A stretch of 64,000 nucleotides of DNA from Gordonia shandongensis DSM 45094. GTDB lineage: Bacteria; Actinomycetota; Actinomycetes; Mycobacteriales; Mycobacteriaceae. The stretch lies in contig NZ_AUHE01000005.1 in the NCBI RefSeq assembly GCF_000423025.1, forward strand, positions 62,001-126,000, in the 5' to 3' direction. Numbering within the stretch: position 1 is the first letter of the stretch; every line of letters starts with the position of its first letter. Below the pieces are notes generated by a model that saw only the letters and a program-made list of their open reading frames with translations, was not told where the DNA came from and ran no database searches. A program made the position numbers and the translations under genes. Shown here piece by piece: positions 33,494 to 43,594 of this stretch.

Positions 33494-34909
33494 ATGGTTC
33501 CGAATCGATCCCGTCGGCCTCTGACTCTGGCGCTATGCAGCGGTTACTTCCTGGTCCTGCTCGATGTGACGGTCGTCAATGTCGCACTCCCTGAGATCGG
33601 CGCACAGCTGGACGCGGGCAGCGCCGGGCTGGCGTGGGTCGTCGATGCCTACTCGGTGCCTTTGGCCGGGCTCCTGTTGGCGTCTGGGGCGATTGGAGAC
33701 GTCGTCGGGCATCGGCGAGTTGTGTTGCTCGGCATGGCCTGCTTCGGAGTCGCGTCTGTCGCGTGCGCGCTCGCCCCGACGACCGGCGTGCTGGTCGCGG
33801 CCCGCGCCGTGCAGGGCGTCGGCGCAGCATTGATGCTCCCGGGCACGCTCGCTCTCATTCTGGAAAACAGTCCGGACGCGACTGCGCGGAATAGGGTCGT
33901 CGGTGTATGGGCCGCGATCGGCGGGGCCGCGCTACCTGCGGGCCCCGTGGTCGGCGGGATACTGGTCCAAGCTGCCGGGTGGCGGGCCGTGTTCTGGCTC
34001 TCCGTGCCGATCATCACGCTCGCGCTGATCCCTGTCATGCGGCTCCGCCGGCCACAACAGCCGCGACGACCGCAGCAGAAGGTGGATTGGGTCGGTGCTG
34101 TCTTGCTGGTCACAGCTCTGACGTTCCTGGTCACCGCCATCATTCAGATCCAAGAGTCGAGTCTCCTCGCTGCAATCCTGGCAGTGGTGGCGGCTTGTGC
34201 CCTGCTCGGCTTCTTCGCTACCGAGCAGAGGGTCAGCCATCCGCTCATGCCGGTACCCCGACCTGCGCGGCGTCCACTGGGGCTGGCTTCTCTCGTGGCG
34301 GCGCTGATGAACTTCTGCGCCCTCGGTGGGCTGTTCTTGCTGACTCAGATTCTCCAAGACGTTCACCGGTTGAGCCCGCTGATGGCCGGAACGCTGACGC
34401 TGCCCGCAATGCTGCCCCTCCCGCTGCTCGGCGCGCCCGCTGGGAGGCTCACCACCCGCATCGGAGCCTGGCGCACCAGCGCGCTCGGCGCGTCGATTGC
34501 AGCCGCTGGGGCCATCGGCATCGCTTTCACACTGACGAACAGCGGTTCCGGGTACATCGCTCTGGGCTTCTTCCTCGCCGTCTGGGGAACCGGTCTGGGC
34601 GTGCTCACTCCCGCGATCGTCAGCGCGGCCATGGCCACAACACCGACGACTCCAGGCTTGGCATCCGGGGCGAGCAACACGGCCCGCCAGACCGGCGGCA
34701 CGCTCGGCATCGCCGTCTTCGCCACACTCGCAGGATCGGCGGACTCCGCAGGCTTCGCCCCGCACTCTGCAGCGCTGTTCATCACCACCGCCATCATCTT
34801 CATGCTCGCAGGCATAATCGCGTTCGAGTATTCCTCCAGCTACGCCCCCGGCTCTCGTGACACACGCGAACGCGCCACTGACTCCCGAGGGCCGCACCAG
34901 GCTCATTGA
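33494..34909 (+). CDS. DHA2-type MFS drug efflux transporter with hybrid C-terminus
   Basis: 471 residues with 14 predicted membrane helices typical of the DHA2 (EmrB/QacA) family. Landmarks are LDVTVVNVALPEIG in helix 1, the GDVVGHRRV motif A loop, and WVVDAYSVPLAGLLL. From about residue 452 on, the sequence RDTRERATDSRGPHQAH is an out-of-frame reading of the transposase N-terminus that starts at 34857. The natural end of the transporter has therefore been replaced by insertion-sequence DNA. The loss is small and behind the last helix, so activity is still possible. Divergent from its probable repressor; likely a drug or solvent efflux unit. Confidence 0.85.
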   Translation: MVPNRSRRPLTLALCSGYFLVLLDVTVVNVALPEIGAQLDAGSAGLAWVVDAYSVPLAGLLLASGAIGDVVGHRRVVLLGMACFGVASVACALAPTTGVLVAARAVQGVGAALMLPGTLALILENSPDATARNRVVGVWAAIGGAALPAGPVVGGILVQAAGWRAVFWLSVPIITLALIPVMRLRRPQQPRRPQQKVDWVGAVLLVTALTFLVTAIIQIQESSLLAAILAVVAACALLGFFATEQRVSHPLMPVPRPARRPLGLASLVAALMNFCALGGLFLLTQILQDVHRLSPLMAGTLTLPAMLPLPLLGAPAGRLTTRIGAWRTSALGASIAAAGAIGIAFTLTNSGSGYIALGFFLAVWGTGLGVLTPAIVSAAMATTPTTPGLASGASNTARQTGGTLGIAVFATLAGSADSAGFAPHSAALFITTAIIFMLAGIIAFEYSSSYAPGSRDTRERATDSRGPHQAH

Positions 34910-35340
34910 GCGATGCCGCACCCGACCAATCGCGCACGTGGCCGCCGAAGAGGGGATCCTCCGTGCAACCACATCGAAGTGGGTGTACCGCTACAAGCAG
35001 TTCGGCGAGCTCGGGCTAGGCGACCGCTCGTCTGCGCCGCGCGAGCCGGATGCGCGTACCGGCACTCTGCGATCGACGGGCACACGCTCCCGGAGTGCAC
35101 TGAGTCGCTCGAAAACGAGCAGGACACCACCGCGGCCGGTTTGCGAACCGTTCCCGGAAATCGTTCGCCAAGCCTGGCATCGTAAAGATCGGGCGGATCA
35201 TCACCGACAGCGGAGCCTGCTAACGAGCTCGAGACCTGGGACCTGCTACCACTACCACCGGCCCCGGCGCGCACGGCGGCAAGCCGTCCGCTTCCGAGAC
35301 GCCGTCACGCGTCAACAATGTCCTGACCCCATACGGCTAG
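34857..35340 (+). pseudogene. Degenerate IS481 family transposase
   Basis: GTG 34857 begins THANAPLTPEGRTRLIERC and continues RPIAHVAAEEG...SKWVYRYKQFGELGL, the N-terminal helix-turn-helix of IS481 transposases. After about residue 70 the frame decays. Later pieces appear in other frames: FAKPGIVKIGRIITDSGAC (near 35162-35220; the IS481 TDNGxCY-type catalytic Asp block), a YHYHRP piece, then AHGGKP and RVNNVLTPYG to the TAG at 35340, the usual IS481 ending. The whole element of about 480 bp has lost roughly half of a normal (about 1 kb) copy. Inverted ends and target duplication are not evident. Confidence 0.8.
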
Positions 35341-36899
35341 CGGCCCGGCAGGTACTTCAGCGAACGAATCAGCGTCGGCGTGAGCTTGAGGTACAGGCTC
35401 TGCGGGATGCCGCGGATGCCGCGGATGCCGTCGAGTCCGATGTACCGCTGGGTGGCGATGGTCTGCGGCTCGGTGTACTTGATCAGGCCCTCGGCGCCGT
35501 GGCGTCGCCCGACCCCCGAGATGCCCATGCCGCCCATCGGCGCCGCGGTCGACGCCCACGCCGCCGCGTAACCCTCGTTGATGTTGACGGTGCCCGCACG
35601 GATCTGTTCGGCGATCCGCTGCGCCTCCTCGTCACCGCCTGCGAAGACGCTCGCGTTGAGCCCGTAGTCGGTGTCGTTGGCGAGCTTCACGGCCTCGTCG
35701 GTGGAGTCGACGGGGTAGATCGCGACCAGCGGACCGAACGTCTCGTCGGCGAAGCAGGTCATCTGGTCGGTCACGTCGGTCAGGACAGTCGGCTCGTAGA
35801 AGAACGGGCCGATGTCGGCGCGCTTGCGGCCGCCCGCGACGACCTTGGCGCCCTTGGCGACGGCGTCGGTGACATGCGCCTCCATCGTCTCGACCTGCTG
35901 GGCGGACGCCAACGAGCCCATGTCGGCGGTGAAGTCGTACGTCGGGGCCAGTGTCATCTCCGAGACGTGGCGGGCGAACTTCTCGGTGAACTCGTCGGAG
36001 ATCGCGCGGTCGACGTAGATCCGCTCGATGGAGATGCACAGCTGTCCGGAGTTCGAGAAGCACGCGCGGGCCGCACCCGCGACGGCCTTGTCGACGTCGG
36101 CGTTCCGGGTGATGATCAGCGGGTTCTTGCCGCCGAGTTCGGCGGAGAAACCGATCAGACGCCGGCCGGCCTGCTCGGCGAGCGTTGCGCCGGTGGCCGA
36201 CGAGCCGGTGAACATGACGTAGTCGGTCTGCGCGACGATGGCCTGCCCGACCACCGATCCCGGACCGGGCACCACCGCGTACAGCTCACGCGGGAGTCCC
36301 GCCTGGTACAGCAGCTCCGCCAACGCCAGGCAGCAGTACGGCGTGTTGCTGTCGGGTTTGATGACCACCGCGTTGCCGGCGATGAGAGCCGCGACGGCGT
36401 CGGAGACGGCGAGCGTCAACGGGTAGTTCCACGGGCTGATGACGCCGACGACGCCCTTCGGCTGGTAGCGGACGCGGACGTCGGTGGCTCCGGGCAGCAT
36501 GCCGGGGACCTTCTGGTCGGCGAGCATCTTCGGCCCGTTCTGGGCGTAGAACCGGGCCGTCAACGCGACGTCGATGACCTCCTCCTGCGCGTAGATCCGA
36601 GCCTTTCCGGTCTCGGCCTGCGCGATGTCCATCAGCGCTTCGGCGTTGTCGTGCACGAGCTCGGAGAACCGGTTGACGACCGCGGCGCGCGCCTTGGCCG
36701 ACCGGTCGCCCCACGCCGACTGCGCGGACCGCGCCCGCGCGACGGCGAGTTCCAGATCCTCGGCGGTCGCCACCGGGATCGTCGCCATCTCGGCGCCGCT
36801 GAACGCCTCGAGCACCGGGCGGGTCTCGCGGCCGGCGGGGTCGTCGATGGCGGCGAGTGCGGCCAGACGCTGGAAGTAGGCGGGTGACGGCTTCGACAT
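35337..36899 (-). CDS. gabD2: Aldehyde dehydrogenase (succinic-semialdehyde type)
   Basis: 520 residues. NAD(P)-binding aldehyde dehydrogenase with SPWNYPL, MFTGSSATGATLAEQAG, the general base Glu in SAELGGKNPL and the catalytic Cys in SNSGQLCISIERI. Length and spacing are near those of M. tuberculosis GabD2 (518). The probable reaction is succinic semialdehyde to succinate, although related substrates cannot be excluded. The C-terminal tail (GIRGIRGIPQSLYLKLTP) ends at a TAG whose bases overlap the IS481 remnant. ATG 36899 follows rraA by 53 bp. Confidence 0.87.
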   Translation of the reverse strand: MSKPSPAYFQRLAALAAIDDPAGRETRPVLEAFSGAEMATIPVATAEDLELAVARARSAQSAWGDRSAKARAAVVNRFSELVHDNAEALMDIAQAETGKARIYAQEEVIDVALTARFYAQNGPKMLADQKVPGMLPGATDVRVRYQPKGVVGVISPWNYPLTLAVSDAVAALIAGNAVVIKPDSNTPYCCLALAELLYQAGLPRELYAVVPGPGSVVGQAIVAQTDYVMFTGSSATGATLAEQAGRRLIGFSAELGGKNPLIITRNADVDKAVAGAARACFSNSGQLCISIERIYVDRAISDEFTEKFARHVSEMTLAPTYDFTADMGSLASAQQVETMEAHVTDAVAKGAKVVAGGRKRADIGPFFYEPTVLTDVTDQMTCFADETFGPLVAIYPVDSTDEAVKLANDTDYGLNASVFAGGDEEAQRIAEQIRAGTVNINEGYAAAWASTAAPMGGMGISGVGRRHGAEGLIKYTEPQTIATQRYIGLDGIRGIRGIPQSLYLKLTPTLIRSLKYLPGR

Positions 36900-36952
36900 G
36901 GTGTCTCCTGGTGTGGCGGCGGTCGGGCGTGCTCCGGTGGAAGGCGGGTGGG

Positions 36953-37441
36953 TCAGCTGTCGGGGGCGACGAGGACGATCCCGTCGTCGTCGGAGTAGAC
37001 GATGTCGCCCGGCGTGAACGTGACGCCGCCGAGCTCCACCGGCACATCGCGGTCGCCGGCGCCGGTCTTGGTCGACTTGCGCGGATTGGTGCCCAGCGCC
37101 TTGACGCCGATCGACATGGTGCCGATCATCTTGGCGTCGCGAATGGCGCCGTTGGCGATGATGCCGACCCAGCCGTTCGACCGGCCGAGTTCGGCGATGA
37201 TGTCGCCGACCAGCGCGGTGTGCACCGACGCGTCGCCGTCGATCACCAGCACACCGCCGGGATTGGACTCCGAGAGGATCGACTTGAGCAGCGCGTTGTC
37301 CTGGAAGCACCGGACGGTGCTGACCCGGCCGACGAACTCGCGATTGCCGCCATACTGGGTGAACTGGGTGTCGCAGCTGCGGACGTCGGCACCGATCTCG
37401 TCGACGAGGTCAGCGGTCGGAGTGAAAGTCGGTGTGCTCAT
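36953..37441 (-). CDS. rraA: RraA family protein (ribonuclease E regulator/aldolase fold)
   Basis: 162 residues. Fold and motifs of RraA-like proteins: [41 protein letters not shown], and NGAIRDA with the conserved Arg and Asp. E. coli RraA inhibits RNase E, whereas many relatives are 4-hydroxy-4-methyl-2-oxoglutarate aldolases; the two cannot be separated here. The ATG at 37441 is chosen over an in-frame TTG at 37450. A TAGGAT hexamer ends 9 nt upstream. It heads a probable two-gene transcript with gabD2. Confidence 0.88.
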   Translation of the reverse strand: MSTPTFTPTADLVDEIGADVRSCDTQFTQYGGNREFVGRVSTVRCFQDNALLKSILSESNPGGVLVIDGDASVHTALVGDIIAELGRSNGWVGIIANGAIRDAKMIGTMSIGVKALGTNPRKSTKTGAGDRDVPVELGGVTFTPGDIVYSDDDGIVLVAPDS

Positions 37442-37467
37442 GGCTTCCAATCCTAAGCCGACGACCG

Positions 37468-38520
37468 CTATCTGTAACGTCGGGTTACGTCACACTCGAC
37501 GTTCACTCTCGGCAGTCGGCCCATGAGTACATCTGCGAGGACCAGGCCTTCCTGCTCCGCGATGACTGCCGCCCTCGCGCGCGACGGAGAGCCAGTCTTC
37601 GCCAGAATTGCGCTGATGTGCGCCGCCACCGTCCGTTCACGGGTTCCGGTCCGCAGCGAGATCGAATAATTCGACAGGCCCGCCCAGACGTGCGACAGGA
37701 CTTCGACCTCCCGGCGGGTCAACCCGTAAGGTATCGGTGCATCGATGACCGTCACCGCAGCCCCATCGGATCGATACTGGATGTGAACCCTTAACAACCT
37801 GGCGCCGGACGCGGGCCAGAGGCATCGCAGTTCTCGTCGCCACTGGCGTCGCCCACCACGCGCGATCACGGCGACCGCCCTCGGATCGACGAGGTCGGTC
37901 GTCTCGACAACAGAGGCCACCTGGTCATTCGCGCGAATGCGCAGGCGCGCGACAACCTGGGATTCGCAATCCCCGACACTCGCCCGGCTCGAGATCGATG
38001 GGCGATTCTCCCGTGCGGCCTGCCCCAACTCGCTGTGGCACAGGCCCGCCAGGATCGGCTGGGTCATGTGTAATGCAAGCATCTCGGCATCCGTTGGCCA
38101 CGCCGGGTCCGCGGTGCTCAGGTGCAAGTCGCCGAGGTACGTCTCAGCGTCGTCCAAGATCCGCATCGTCACCCCGCCTCGATATCCCGACGGGATCAGG
38201 TGATCGCGAACGAAAGTACTGAACACGAACTCTTCACCGACTTCACGCCAATTGCGCAACGGACGCGCCGTGTCGGTGACGAGAAGGTTGTAAGTCGGGC
38301 CGCGGGTGAAGTCCTCGGTTATCGCCTTCACCACCGGCGCAGAATAGTCGTGGACGGCGAGGACAGATCCCGTGCGGACGCCGTTCGGTCCCGCAAGCAA
38401 GCCGGCGACCGCTCCCGTGGCGTTCATCAAAACCTTCAGAACGCCATGGGCGCGGTCAACCGACTCGTCGACGCATGCCCTGGCCAACTCGAATCCGAGC
38501 GATCGCACGTGATCGTCCAT
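37468..38520 (-). CDS. LuxR-type transcriptional regulator
   Basis: 350 residues. The C-terminal 70 residues are a LuxR-type HTH ([40 protein letters not shown]). The N-terminal 270 residues show no receiver phosphorylation triad and no clear autoinducer-binding motif; a sensory GAF-like fold is possible. Codon use is visibly less GC-biased at third positions than in lysX or gltB, suggesting transfer. The ATG follows GAAGGGAG. It lies 102 bp downstream of the amidase on the same strand and may regulate it. Confidence 0.78.
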   Translation of the reverse strand: MDDHVRSLGFELARACVDESVDRAHGVLKVLMNATGAVAGLLAGPNGVRTGSVLAVHDYSAPVVKAITEDFTRGPTYNLLVTDTARPLRNWREVGEEFVFSTFVRDHLIPSGYRGGVTMRILDDAETYLGDLHLSTADPAWPTDAEMLALHMTQPILAGLCHSELGQAARENRPSISSRASVGDCESQVVARLRIRANDQVASVVETTDLVDPRAVAVIARGGRRQWRRELRCLWPASGARLLRVHIQYRSDGAAVTVIDAPIPYGLTRREVEVLSHVWAGLSNYSISLRTGTRERTVAAHISAILAKTGSPSRARAAVIAEQEGLVLADVLMGRLPRVNVECDVTRRYR

Positions 38521-38622
38521 GCATCGCTCCCTTCAACGGAACTCGACTGAATACACATCCACGGTTCCGGCCGATGGATCCCAACATTAGGATCTATGCA
38601 CCTGATCCGGGTCGATATTCGG

Positions 38623-40065
38623 TCAGCCGAGATTCGCCGCGTGGATCCCCGGACGACGATCCGACCAGCCTGCGGCTCGCTCGTACTGGGCGGCGAGTTG
38701 CATCAACAGGCCGTCCTCGTTGAGGCGCCCGGCGAACTGCACGCCGATGGGGAGCCCGGCAGAACTCGGCTCGCCGGGCACGCTGACAGCCGGGGCCCCC
38801 GTGAGATTCTGCAGTGGGGTGAAACTGACGGTCTCGAAGATCCGACGAGTCCACTCCTCATGACTCAACTCCGCATCGTTGGAGTCCAGATACCCCAGCA
38901 CCGGCGCCACGGTGTTGGTCGTCGGAGTCAACAGCACGTCGTAGTCCTGGTGGAACGCCGCGACCGCACGGGTGATGGTATTGACCACCGCCGACGCTTC
39001 GGCCATATCGAGCACCGTCAGGGACCTTCCGTACTCCCAGCCCTTGAGGATCGCTGCTTCAAGTGTGTCCGGCCCTGGCGCGAGCCCCGAGACCGCGCTG
39101 ATGCCTGCGATGGATTCAGCAACGAAACCGCCCCAGCAGCGATAATGGGCCTCCATGAACTGGTCCCAGTCGAAGACCGGCGTGGCCGTCTCCACGTGGT
39201 GACCGAGCTCCTGCAGAGTTCGCGCCGCCTTCTCGACGGATGCCACGACGTCGGCGTCGACATCCGTACCTGCCCACGACGAGGTGTGCACTGCGATGCG
39301 AAGCCGTCGCGGGGCCACGCGCGCCAGTGACTGGAACTCGAAGCCCTCATCACCCCACGAGTACTTGTCACCGGGTGCCGCACCGCAGATGGTGTCGAAT
39401 ACCGTGGCAGTATCGCGCACCGTCCGACTGACAATCGATTCCGCAGCGAACCCATACAGAGCTTCCTGCATGGTCGGCGCGAAGCTCACCCGGCCGCGGC
39501 TCGGTTTGAAGCCCACGAGTCCGTTGTAGGCGGCCGGAATGCGGGTTGATCCGCCACCGTCATTCGCATGGGCAACCGGCACCGCACCGGCTGCGACCAA
39601 CGCCGCCGAACCACCACTCGAACCGCCGGCCGAACGGGTCGAGTTCCACGGGTTGCGAGTCGGTCCCGATGTGATCGCCTCTGTGTTTGCGTTGTAGCCG
39701 AGCTCGGGCGTCGTAGTGGTCGCCAGCGTCGCCAGGCCTGCAGCTCGGAAGCGTGCCATCAACTCGGTGTCCTCATCGAAGACGACACCATCCGGTCCCG
39801 TGAGCCTTGTACCCATGCGAGTCCGCACCCCGGCAGCGTGACATACCAGGTCTTTGATGACGAACGGAACGCCACCGAGAGGCCCGTCCACAGCGTATTC
39901 GAGGGGTTTATCGAAGGGGCCCGCGACGACGGCGTTGAGATCGCCGTTCACCTTCGCAATGGCGTCTCGGGCCGTGGCGTGGACGTCGTCGGCGGTGACC
40001 TGCCGGGTGGCGATCAGTTCCGCCAGATCGGTGGCGTCGTGGGTGGTGTATTCGTCGAGATGCAT
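38623..40065 (-). CDS. Amidase signature family protein
   Basis: 480 residues. Amidase-signature Ser-Ser-Lys catalytic set: PFVIKDLV (Lys), [14 protein letters not shown] (cis-Ser and nucleophile region) and [18 protein letters not shown]. It hydrolyses amides to carboxylate and ammonia; the substrate is not readable, and it is not part of a GatABC cluster. ATG 40065 follows AAGGAG at 6 nt. A 16-bp palindrome and a direct repeat lie just upstream. Less GC-biased codons than neighbours, like the LuxR gene. Confidence 0.85.
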   Translation of the reverse strand: MHLDEYTTHDATDLAELIATRQVTADDVHATARDAIAKVNGDLNAVVAGPFDKPLEYAVDGPLGGVPFVIKDLVCHAAGVRTRMGTRLTGPDGVVFDEDTELMARFRAAGLATLATTTTPELGYNANTEAITSGPTRNPWNSTRSAGGSSGGSAALVAAGAVPVAHANDGGGSTRIPAAYNGLVGFKPSRGRVSFAPTMQEALYGFAAESIVSRTVRDTATVFDTICGAAPGDKYSWGDEGFEFQSLARVAPRRLRIAVHTSSWAGTDVDADVVASVEKAARTLQELGHHVETATPVFDWDQFMEAHYRCWGGFVAESIAGISAVSGLAPGPDTLEAAILKGWEYGRSLTVLDMAEASAVVNTITRAVAAFHQDYDVLLTPTTNTVAPVLGYLDSNDAELSHEEWTRRIFETVSFTPLQNLTGAPAVSVPGEPSSAGLPIGVQFAGRLNEDGLLMQLAAQYERAAGWSDRRPGIHAANLG

Positions 40066-40080
40066 GGCGGACTCCTTGGG

Positions 40081-40096
40081 TGTGTGGTGCCACACA
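40081..40096. promoter_or_regulatory. Palindrome TGTGTGG-TG-CCACACA upstream of the amidase
   Basis: Seven-bp arms around TG, ending 16 bp before the amidase ATG and next to its ribosome site; a repressor site at this position would block initiation. Confidence 0.45.
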
Positions 40097-40123
40097 TTCC
40101 ATCCCCGCCTGGGAAGTTCCTCT

Positions 40124-40147
40124 ATTGACAGTTCTGCCAATTGACAG
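40124..40147. repeat. Direct repeat ATTGACAG in the lysX-amidase gap
   Basis: ATTGACAG occurs at 40124-40131 and 40140-40147, 16 bp apart; on the minus strand (amidase direction) it reads CTGTCAAT twice. The plus-strand copies look like -35 elements but no gene follows on that strand, so a tandem regulator site for the amidase is more likely. Confidence 0.4.
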
Positions 40148-40156
40148 CCTGTCCGC

Positions 40157-43100
40157 TCACTGCTCGGGTCGAGCGAGCGGGAAGGCGAGCGACTCGCGGA
40201 TCGACTGTCCGGTGATCAGCATGACGATCCGGTCCACTCCCAGACCGAGGCCGCCGGTGGGCGGCATCGCGTACTCCAGGGCGGTGAGGAAGTCCTCGTC
40301 GAGTTCCATCGCCTCGGCGTCGCCGCCGGCGGCGAGGATCGACTGCTCGGTGAGCCGTGCGCGCTGCTCCACCGGGTCGGTCAGCTCCGTGTACGCCGTC
40401 CCCAGCTCCATGCCCCAGGCGACGAGGTCCCATCGCTCGGCGACGCCGTCGATGCTGCGGTGCCCGCGGGTCAGCGGTGACGTCGATGTGGGGAAGTCGA
40501 TGTAGAACGTCGGGAACTCGGTCTCCTTCTCCACCAGCTGCTCGTACAGTTCGAGCACCAGATGCCCCGCATCCCAGTCGGGTCGAAACGCGATCCCCAT
40601 CCCTCGGCACAGCTCACGCAGACCCTCGACGGTCGACGCCGGAGTGACCTCGCTGCCCGCGGCCGCCGACACCGCCGCGTGCACACTCGTCACCGGCCAC
40701 GGCCCGGAGATGTCGACGACCTCGGTCTCGCCGTCGGGGCCGATGCGCTCGATGACCGGCGCACCGTTGGCCGCCGTCGCCGCGGCGATGATCAGTTCCC
40801 GCGTCAGCTCTCGCATCGACTGGTAATCACCGTGCGCCGCATAGGCTTCCAAACTCGTGAACTCCGGATTGTGCGAGAAGTCGACGCCCTCGTTACGAAA
40901 ATTGCGACCGATCTCGAAGACCTTCTCCACACCGCCGACACACAGTCGTTTGAGGTACAGCTCCGGTGCGATCCGCAGGTACAGGTCCATCCCGTACGCG
41001 TTGATGTGCGTGCGGAACGGCGTCGCGTTGGCGCCGCCGTGCACGGCCTGCAGGATCGGCGTCTCCACCTCGAGGTACCCGCGGGACGCCAGCTGGTCGC
41101 GGAGCGCCCGCACGACGGTGCTGCGCGTCTCGAGTAGCGCCCGGCTCCGGGCGTTCACCGCCAGGTCGACGTACCGCTGCCGAACCCGGGCCTCCGGATC
41201 GGCGAGCCCGGCCCACTTGTCGGGCAGCGGATGCAGACACTTGCCGTTGAGACGCCAGTGCGTCGCGAGAACCGACAGTTCTCCGGACCGGCTGGTCCCG
41301 ACCGTCCCGGTCACCTCGACGAGATCACCCAGATCGACCGTCTCGGCGAAGTCCAACGGCTGCCCGGTCACGGCGGCGGACTCCACCAGCACCTGCACGC
41401 CGCCACTTCGATCATGCAGGTCCGCGAACGCCACCCCGCCGAAATCCCGTTTGCGGGTGACCCGACCGGCCACACGGACCTCGGTGCCGTGCACCGCACG
41501 GGCCTCCGCCACCGTGTGCGTCGGCGGCCGCGCGGGCGGATAGGCGTCCACCCCGTCCGCGCGCAGGCGTGCCAACTTGTCCAGCCGGACGCGCACCTGC
41601 TCCGGTCGGTGCACCGCGGGCCGCATCCGATCGCGGGCCTCCGCCGCCAACTCGTCGCACAGTTCGCTCACGTCGACACCGGCCGGAATCGACGAGACGC
41701 CGCCCCGCGACCGCTCCATCCGGCGTCGAGCCCCCGGGAGTCGGACGAACCCCTCGGCCACCATCGACGCCAGCGCCACCCGCGGCGTGGCCCTGCCGTC
41801 CTCGTAACAGATGAACCGCGGCACCCAGTCGGGCCGATATTTGGCGTTCGACTTGTACAGCGACTCCATCTGGAAGAACTTCGAGAAGAACTTCAACACC
41901 CCGTACACGACGCGCATCACCGGCCTCGCCCCCACCTGGGCGCCGTATTCGAAGACGTCACGGAAGGTCGCGAAGTTCAACGAGATCCGTGTGACGCCCA
42001 CCGACCCGGCGTTGCGCGCCAACTCCGAGACCATCGTCTCCACGACGCCGTTGGGCCCCGAGCGGTCCCGTCGCATGAGATCCAACGACACGCCGCCGGT
42101 GCCCCAGGGAACGAACGAGAGCATCCCGATGACCCGCTCATCCGCCCCTCCGACGCCCTGGACGGCCTCCACGAGCAGGCAGTCGCCGTCGTCGGGGTCG
42201 CCGACCCGTCCCAACGCCATCGCGAAGCCGCGTTCGTCGTCGGTGTCGCGCCACTGATCAGCACGCCGGACCACACCGAGCACCTCGTCCACCGACAGTT
42301 CGCTCATCCGTCGCATGCGCACCGAGATCCCGAGGCGCTTGACCCGAGACACCGAGCCGCGCACGCCCTTCATCGCGGACCCGGACAGGCTGAAGCCACG
42401 GACATCGAGGATCGCCTCGTCGCCGATGTTGATGGCCTTGAACCCCGCCGCGACATACGCCTGCGCCCCCCGGGCGCCGGTGCCGAGCGCCGCCGGCCGC
42501 CACCCGTACCGCTCACACAGGGCCACGAACTCCGCGACGGCCTCCGTCCACGAATCGGGGTCGCCGATCGGGTCGCCGCCCGCGACGGCCGTCGACAGTT
42601 CGACCCGATAGGTGATCGCCGCGCGGGCGTCGGGAGAGAACACGACCGCCTTGTCGCGGCGGGTGGAGAAGTACCCCAGGGAGTCGTCGTCACCGTAGAC
42701 CGCCAGCAACGCCCGGATCACGCGCTCGTCGTCCGACGTCATCAGCGACGCCAACCGCTGGGACCGGAACAGCACGACCGCGGCCGCGATCAGGGCGGCC
42801 GCACCGAAGAGACCGAGCAGCCAGTTGACCACCCAGGCGGCATGGTGCGACGTGAAGCCCGGAACGTCGATCGTCGCGAACGCCACGACGTGGTTGAAGG
42901 CGTACGGCAACCGCTCGTGCGGTTCCAGACTTCGCGGCCACAGCGACACCAGTCCCCACCCCACGAACGTCCCCGCGGCCAACCCGACGGCCAGCACGGC
43001 GGCCGCACCGAGCACGGCGCCGCGCCGCACCCGCGTGTGGAACTGCCGGTAGCTGACCGCGAGGATCGTCAGGAGCAGCGCGTCGACGATCAGCCCCGCC

Positions 43101-43537
43101 AGCGACGACCGCCACTGGGTGACGTACCCCGGATCGGAGGCCGCCACCAGCACGGTCAACAGGTTCACCAGGCCGTACAGCAGCAGGAAGATCACGGTCA
43201 GCCACCATGCGACGCGTTTGCGCAGCGACAGCGACACGGCGACGAGGGCGAGCACGACCGTCCACGCCAGGCTCGTGGCCGGCATCGGGAAGAGGTAGTC
43301 GTCGACGAAGGTGCGCGGTACCCGGATGAGCCGCCGGAACGGCCCGATCAGCGCCGTCAGCAACGAGATCGCCGCGAGGACGCCCACCACGGTGCCGGCG
43401 ATGTCCGGCACCCGCCGACCGAGTCCGCTCGGATGGGCGATCCGTCGCATCGCCGCCGTGGACCGACGGTTGGCCTCCGCCCGCCGCCGCGACGACCGCT
43501 CGCGGTCGCCGACTCGATGCGCCTCCCCAGCTGTCAT
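40157..43537 (-). CDS. lysX: Bifunctional lysyl-phosphatidylglycerol synthetase/lysyl-tRNA synthetase
   Basis: 1126 residues. Residues 1-240 are a membrane domain (about six helices). Residues 260-590 are the DUF2156 aminoacyl-phosphatidylglycerol transferase domain. From about 650 on, an OB fold and a class II LysRS core follow, with RNEGVDFSHNPEFTSLEAY (motif 2 region) and GLGLGVDRIVML (motif 3). LysX makes lysyl-PG in the membrane, giving resistance to cationic peptides; the Mtb protein is Rv1640c. The ATG at 43537 is 7 nt after a TAAATT hexamer, so initiation is probably leaderless. Confidence 0.95.
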   Translation of the reverse strand: MTAGEAHRVGDRERSSRRRAEANRRSTAAMRRIAHPSGLGRRVPDIAGTVVGVLAAISLLTALIGPFRRLIRVPRTFVDDYLFPMPATSLAWTVVLALVAVSLSLRKRVAWWLTVIFLLLYGLVNLLTVLVAASDPGYVTQWRSSLAGLIVDALLLTILAVSYRQFHTRVRRGAVLGAAAVLAVGLAAGTFVGWGLVSLWPRSLEPHERLPYAFNHVVAFATIDVPGFTSHHAAWVVNWLLGLFGAAALIAAAVVLFRSQRLASLMTSDDERVIRALLAVYGDDDSLGYFSTRRDKAVVFSPDARAAITYRVELSTAVAGGDPIGDPDSWTEAVAEFVALCERYGWRPAALGTGARGAQAYVAAGFKAINIGDEAILDVRGFSLSGSAMKGVRGSVSRVKRLGISVRMRRMSELSVDEVLGVVRRADQWRDTDDERGFAMALGRVGDPDDGDCLLVEAVQGVGGADERVIGMLSFVPWGTGGVSLDLMRRDRSGPNGVVETMVSELARNAGSVGVTRISLNFATFRDVFEYGAQVGARPVMRVVYGVLKFFSKFFQMESLYKSNAKYRPDWVPRFICYEDGRATPRVALASMVAEGFVRLPGARRRMERSRGGVSSIPAGVDVSELCDELAAEARDRMRPAVHRPEQVRVRLDKLARLRADGVDAYPPARPPTHTVAEARAVHGTEVRVAGRVTRKRDFGGVAFADLHDRSGGVQVLVESAAVTGQPLDFAETVDLGDLVEVTGTVGTSRSGELSVLATHWRLNGKCLHPLPDKWAGLADPEARVRQRYVDLAVNARSRALLETRSTVVRALRDQLASRGYLEVETPILQAVHGGANATPFRTHINAYGMDLYLRIAPELYLKRLCVGGVEKVFEIGRNFRNEGVDFSHNPEFTSLEAYAAHGDYQSMRELTRELIIAAATAANGAPVIERIGPDGETEVVDISGPWPVTSVHAAVSAAAGSEVTPASTVEGLRELCRGMGIAFRPDWDAGHLVLELYEQLVEKETEFPTFYIDFPTSTSPLTRGHRSIDGVAERWDLVAWGMELGTAYTELTDPVEQRARLTEQSILAAGGDAEAMELDEDFLTALEYAMPPTGGLGLGVDRIVMLITGQSIRESLAFPLARPEQ

Positions 43538-43543
43538 GGAGTG

Positions 43544-43549
43544 AATTTA
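43544..43549 (-). promoter_or_regulatory. -10 hexamer TAAATT of lysX (leaderless)
   Basis: On the minus strand TAAATT ends 7 nt before ATG 43537. Confidence 0.6.
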
Positions 43550-43582
43550 TCGGCCCGGTGAGGTCGAGCGATAGGGCCGAGG

Positions 43583-43588
43583 CACAAT
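43583..43588 (+). promoter_or_regulatory. -10 hexamer CACAAT of the S4 gene (leaderless)
   Basis: CACAAT ends 7 nt before the GTG at 43595; the lysX and S4 promoters are back to back. Confidence 0.5.
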
Positions 43589-43594
43589 CGTGGC

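Noticed and set aside
34913-35185. Separate 90-codon gene in another frame of the IS element
   Set aside because: It is an out-of-frame piece of the degenerate IS481 transposase, not an independent gene.
41231-43561. 776-codon plus-strand frame opposite lysX
   Set aside because: Antisense of a certain gene, with His/Arg/Pro-rich composition and no motif.
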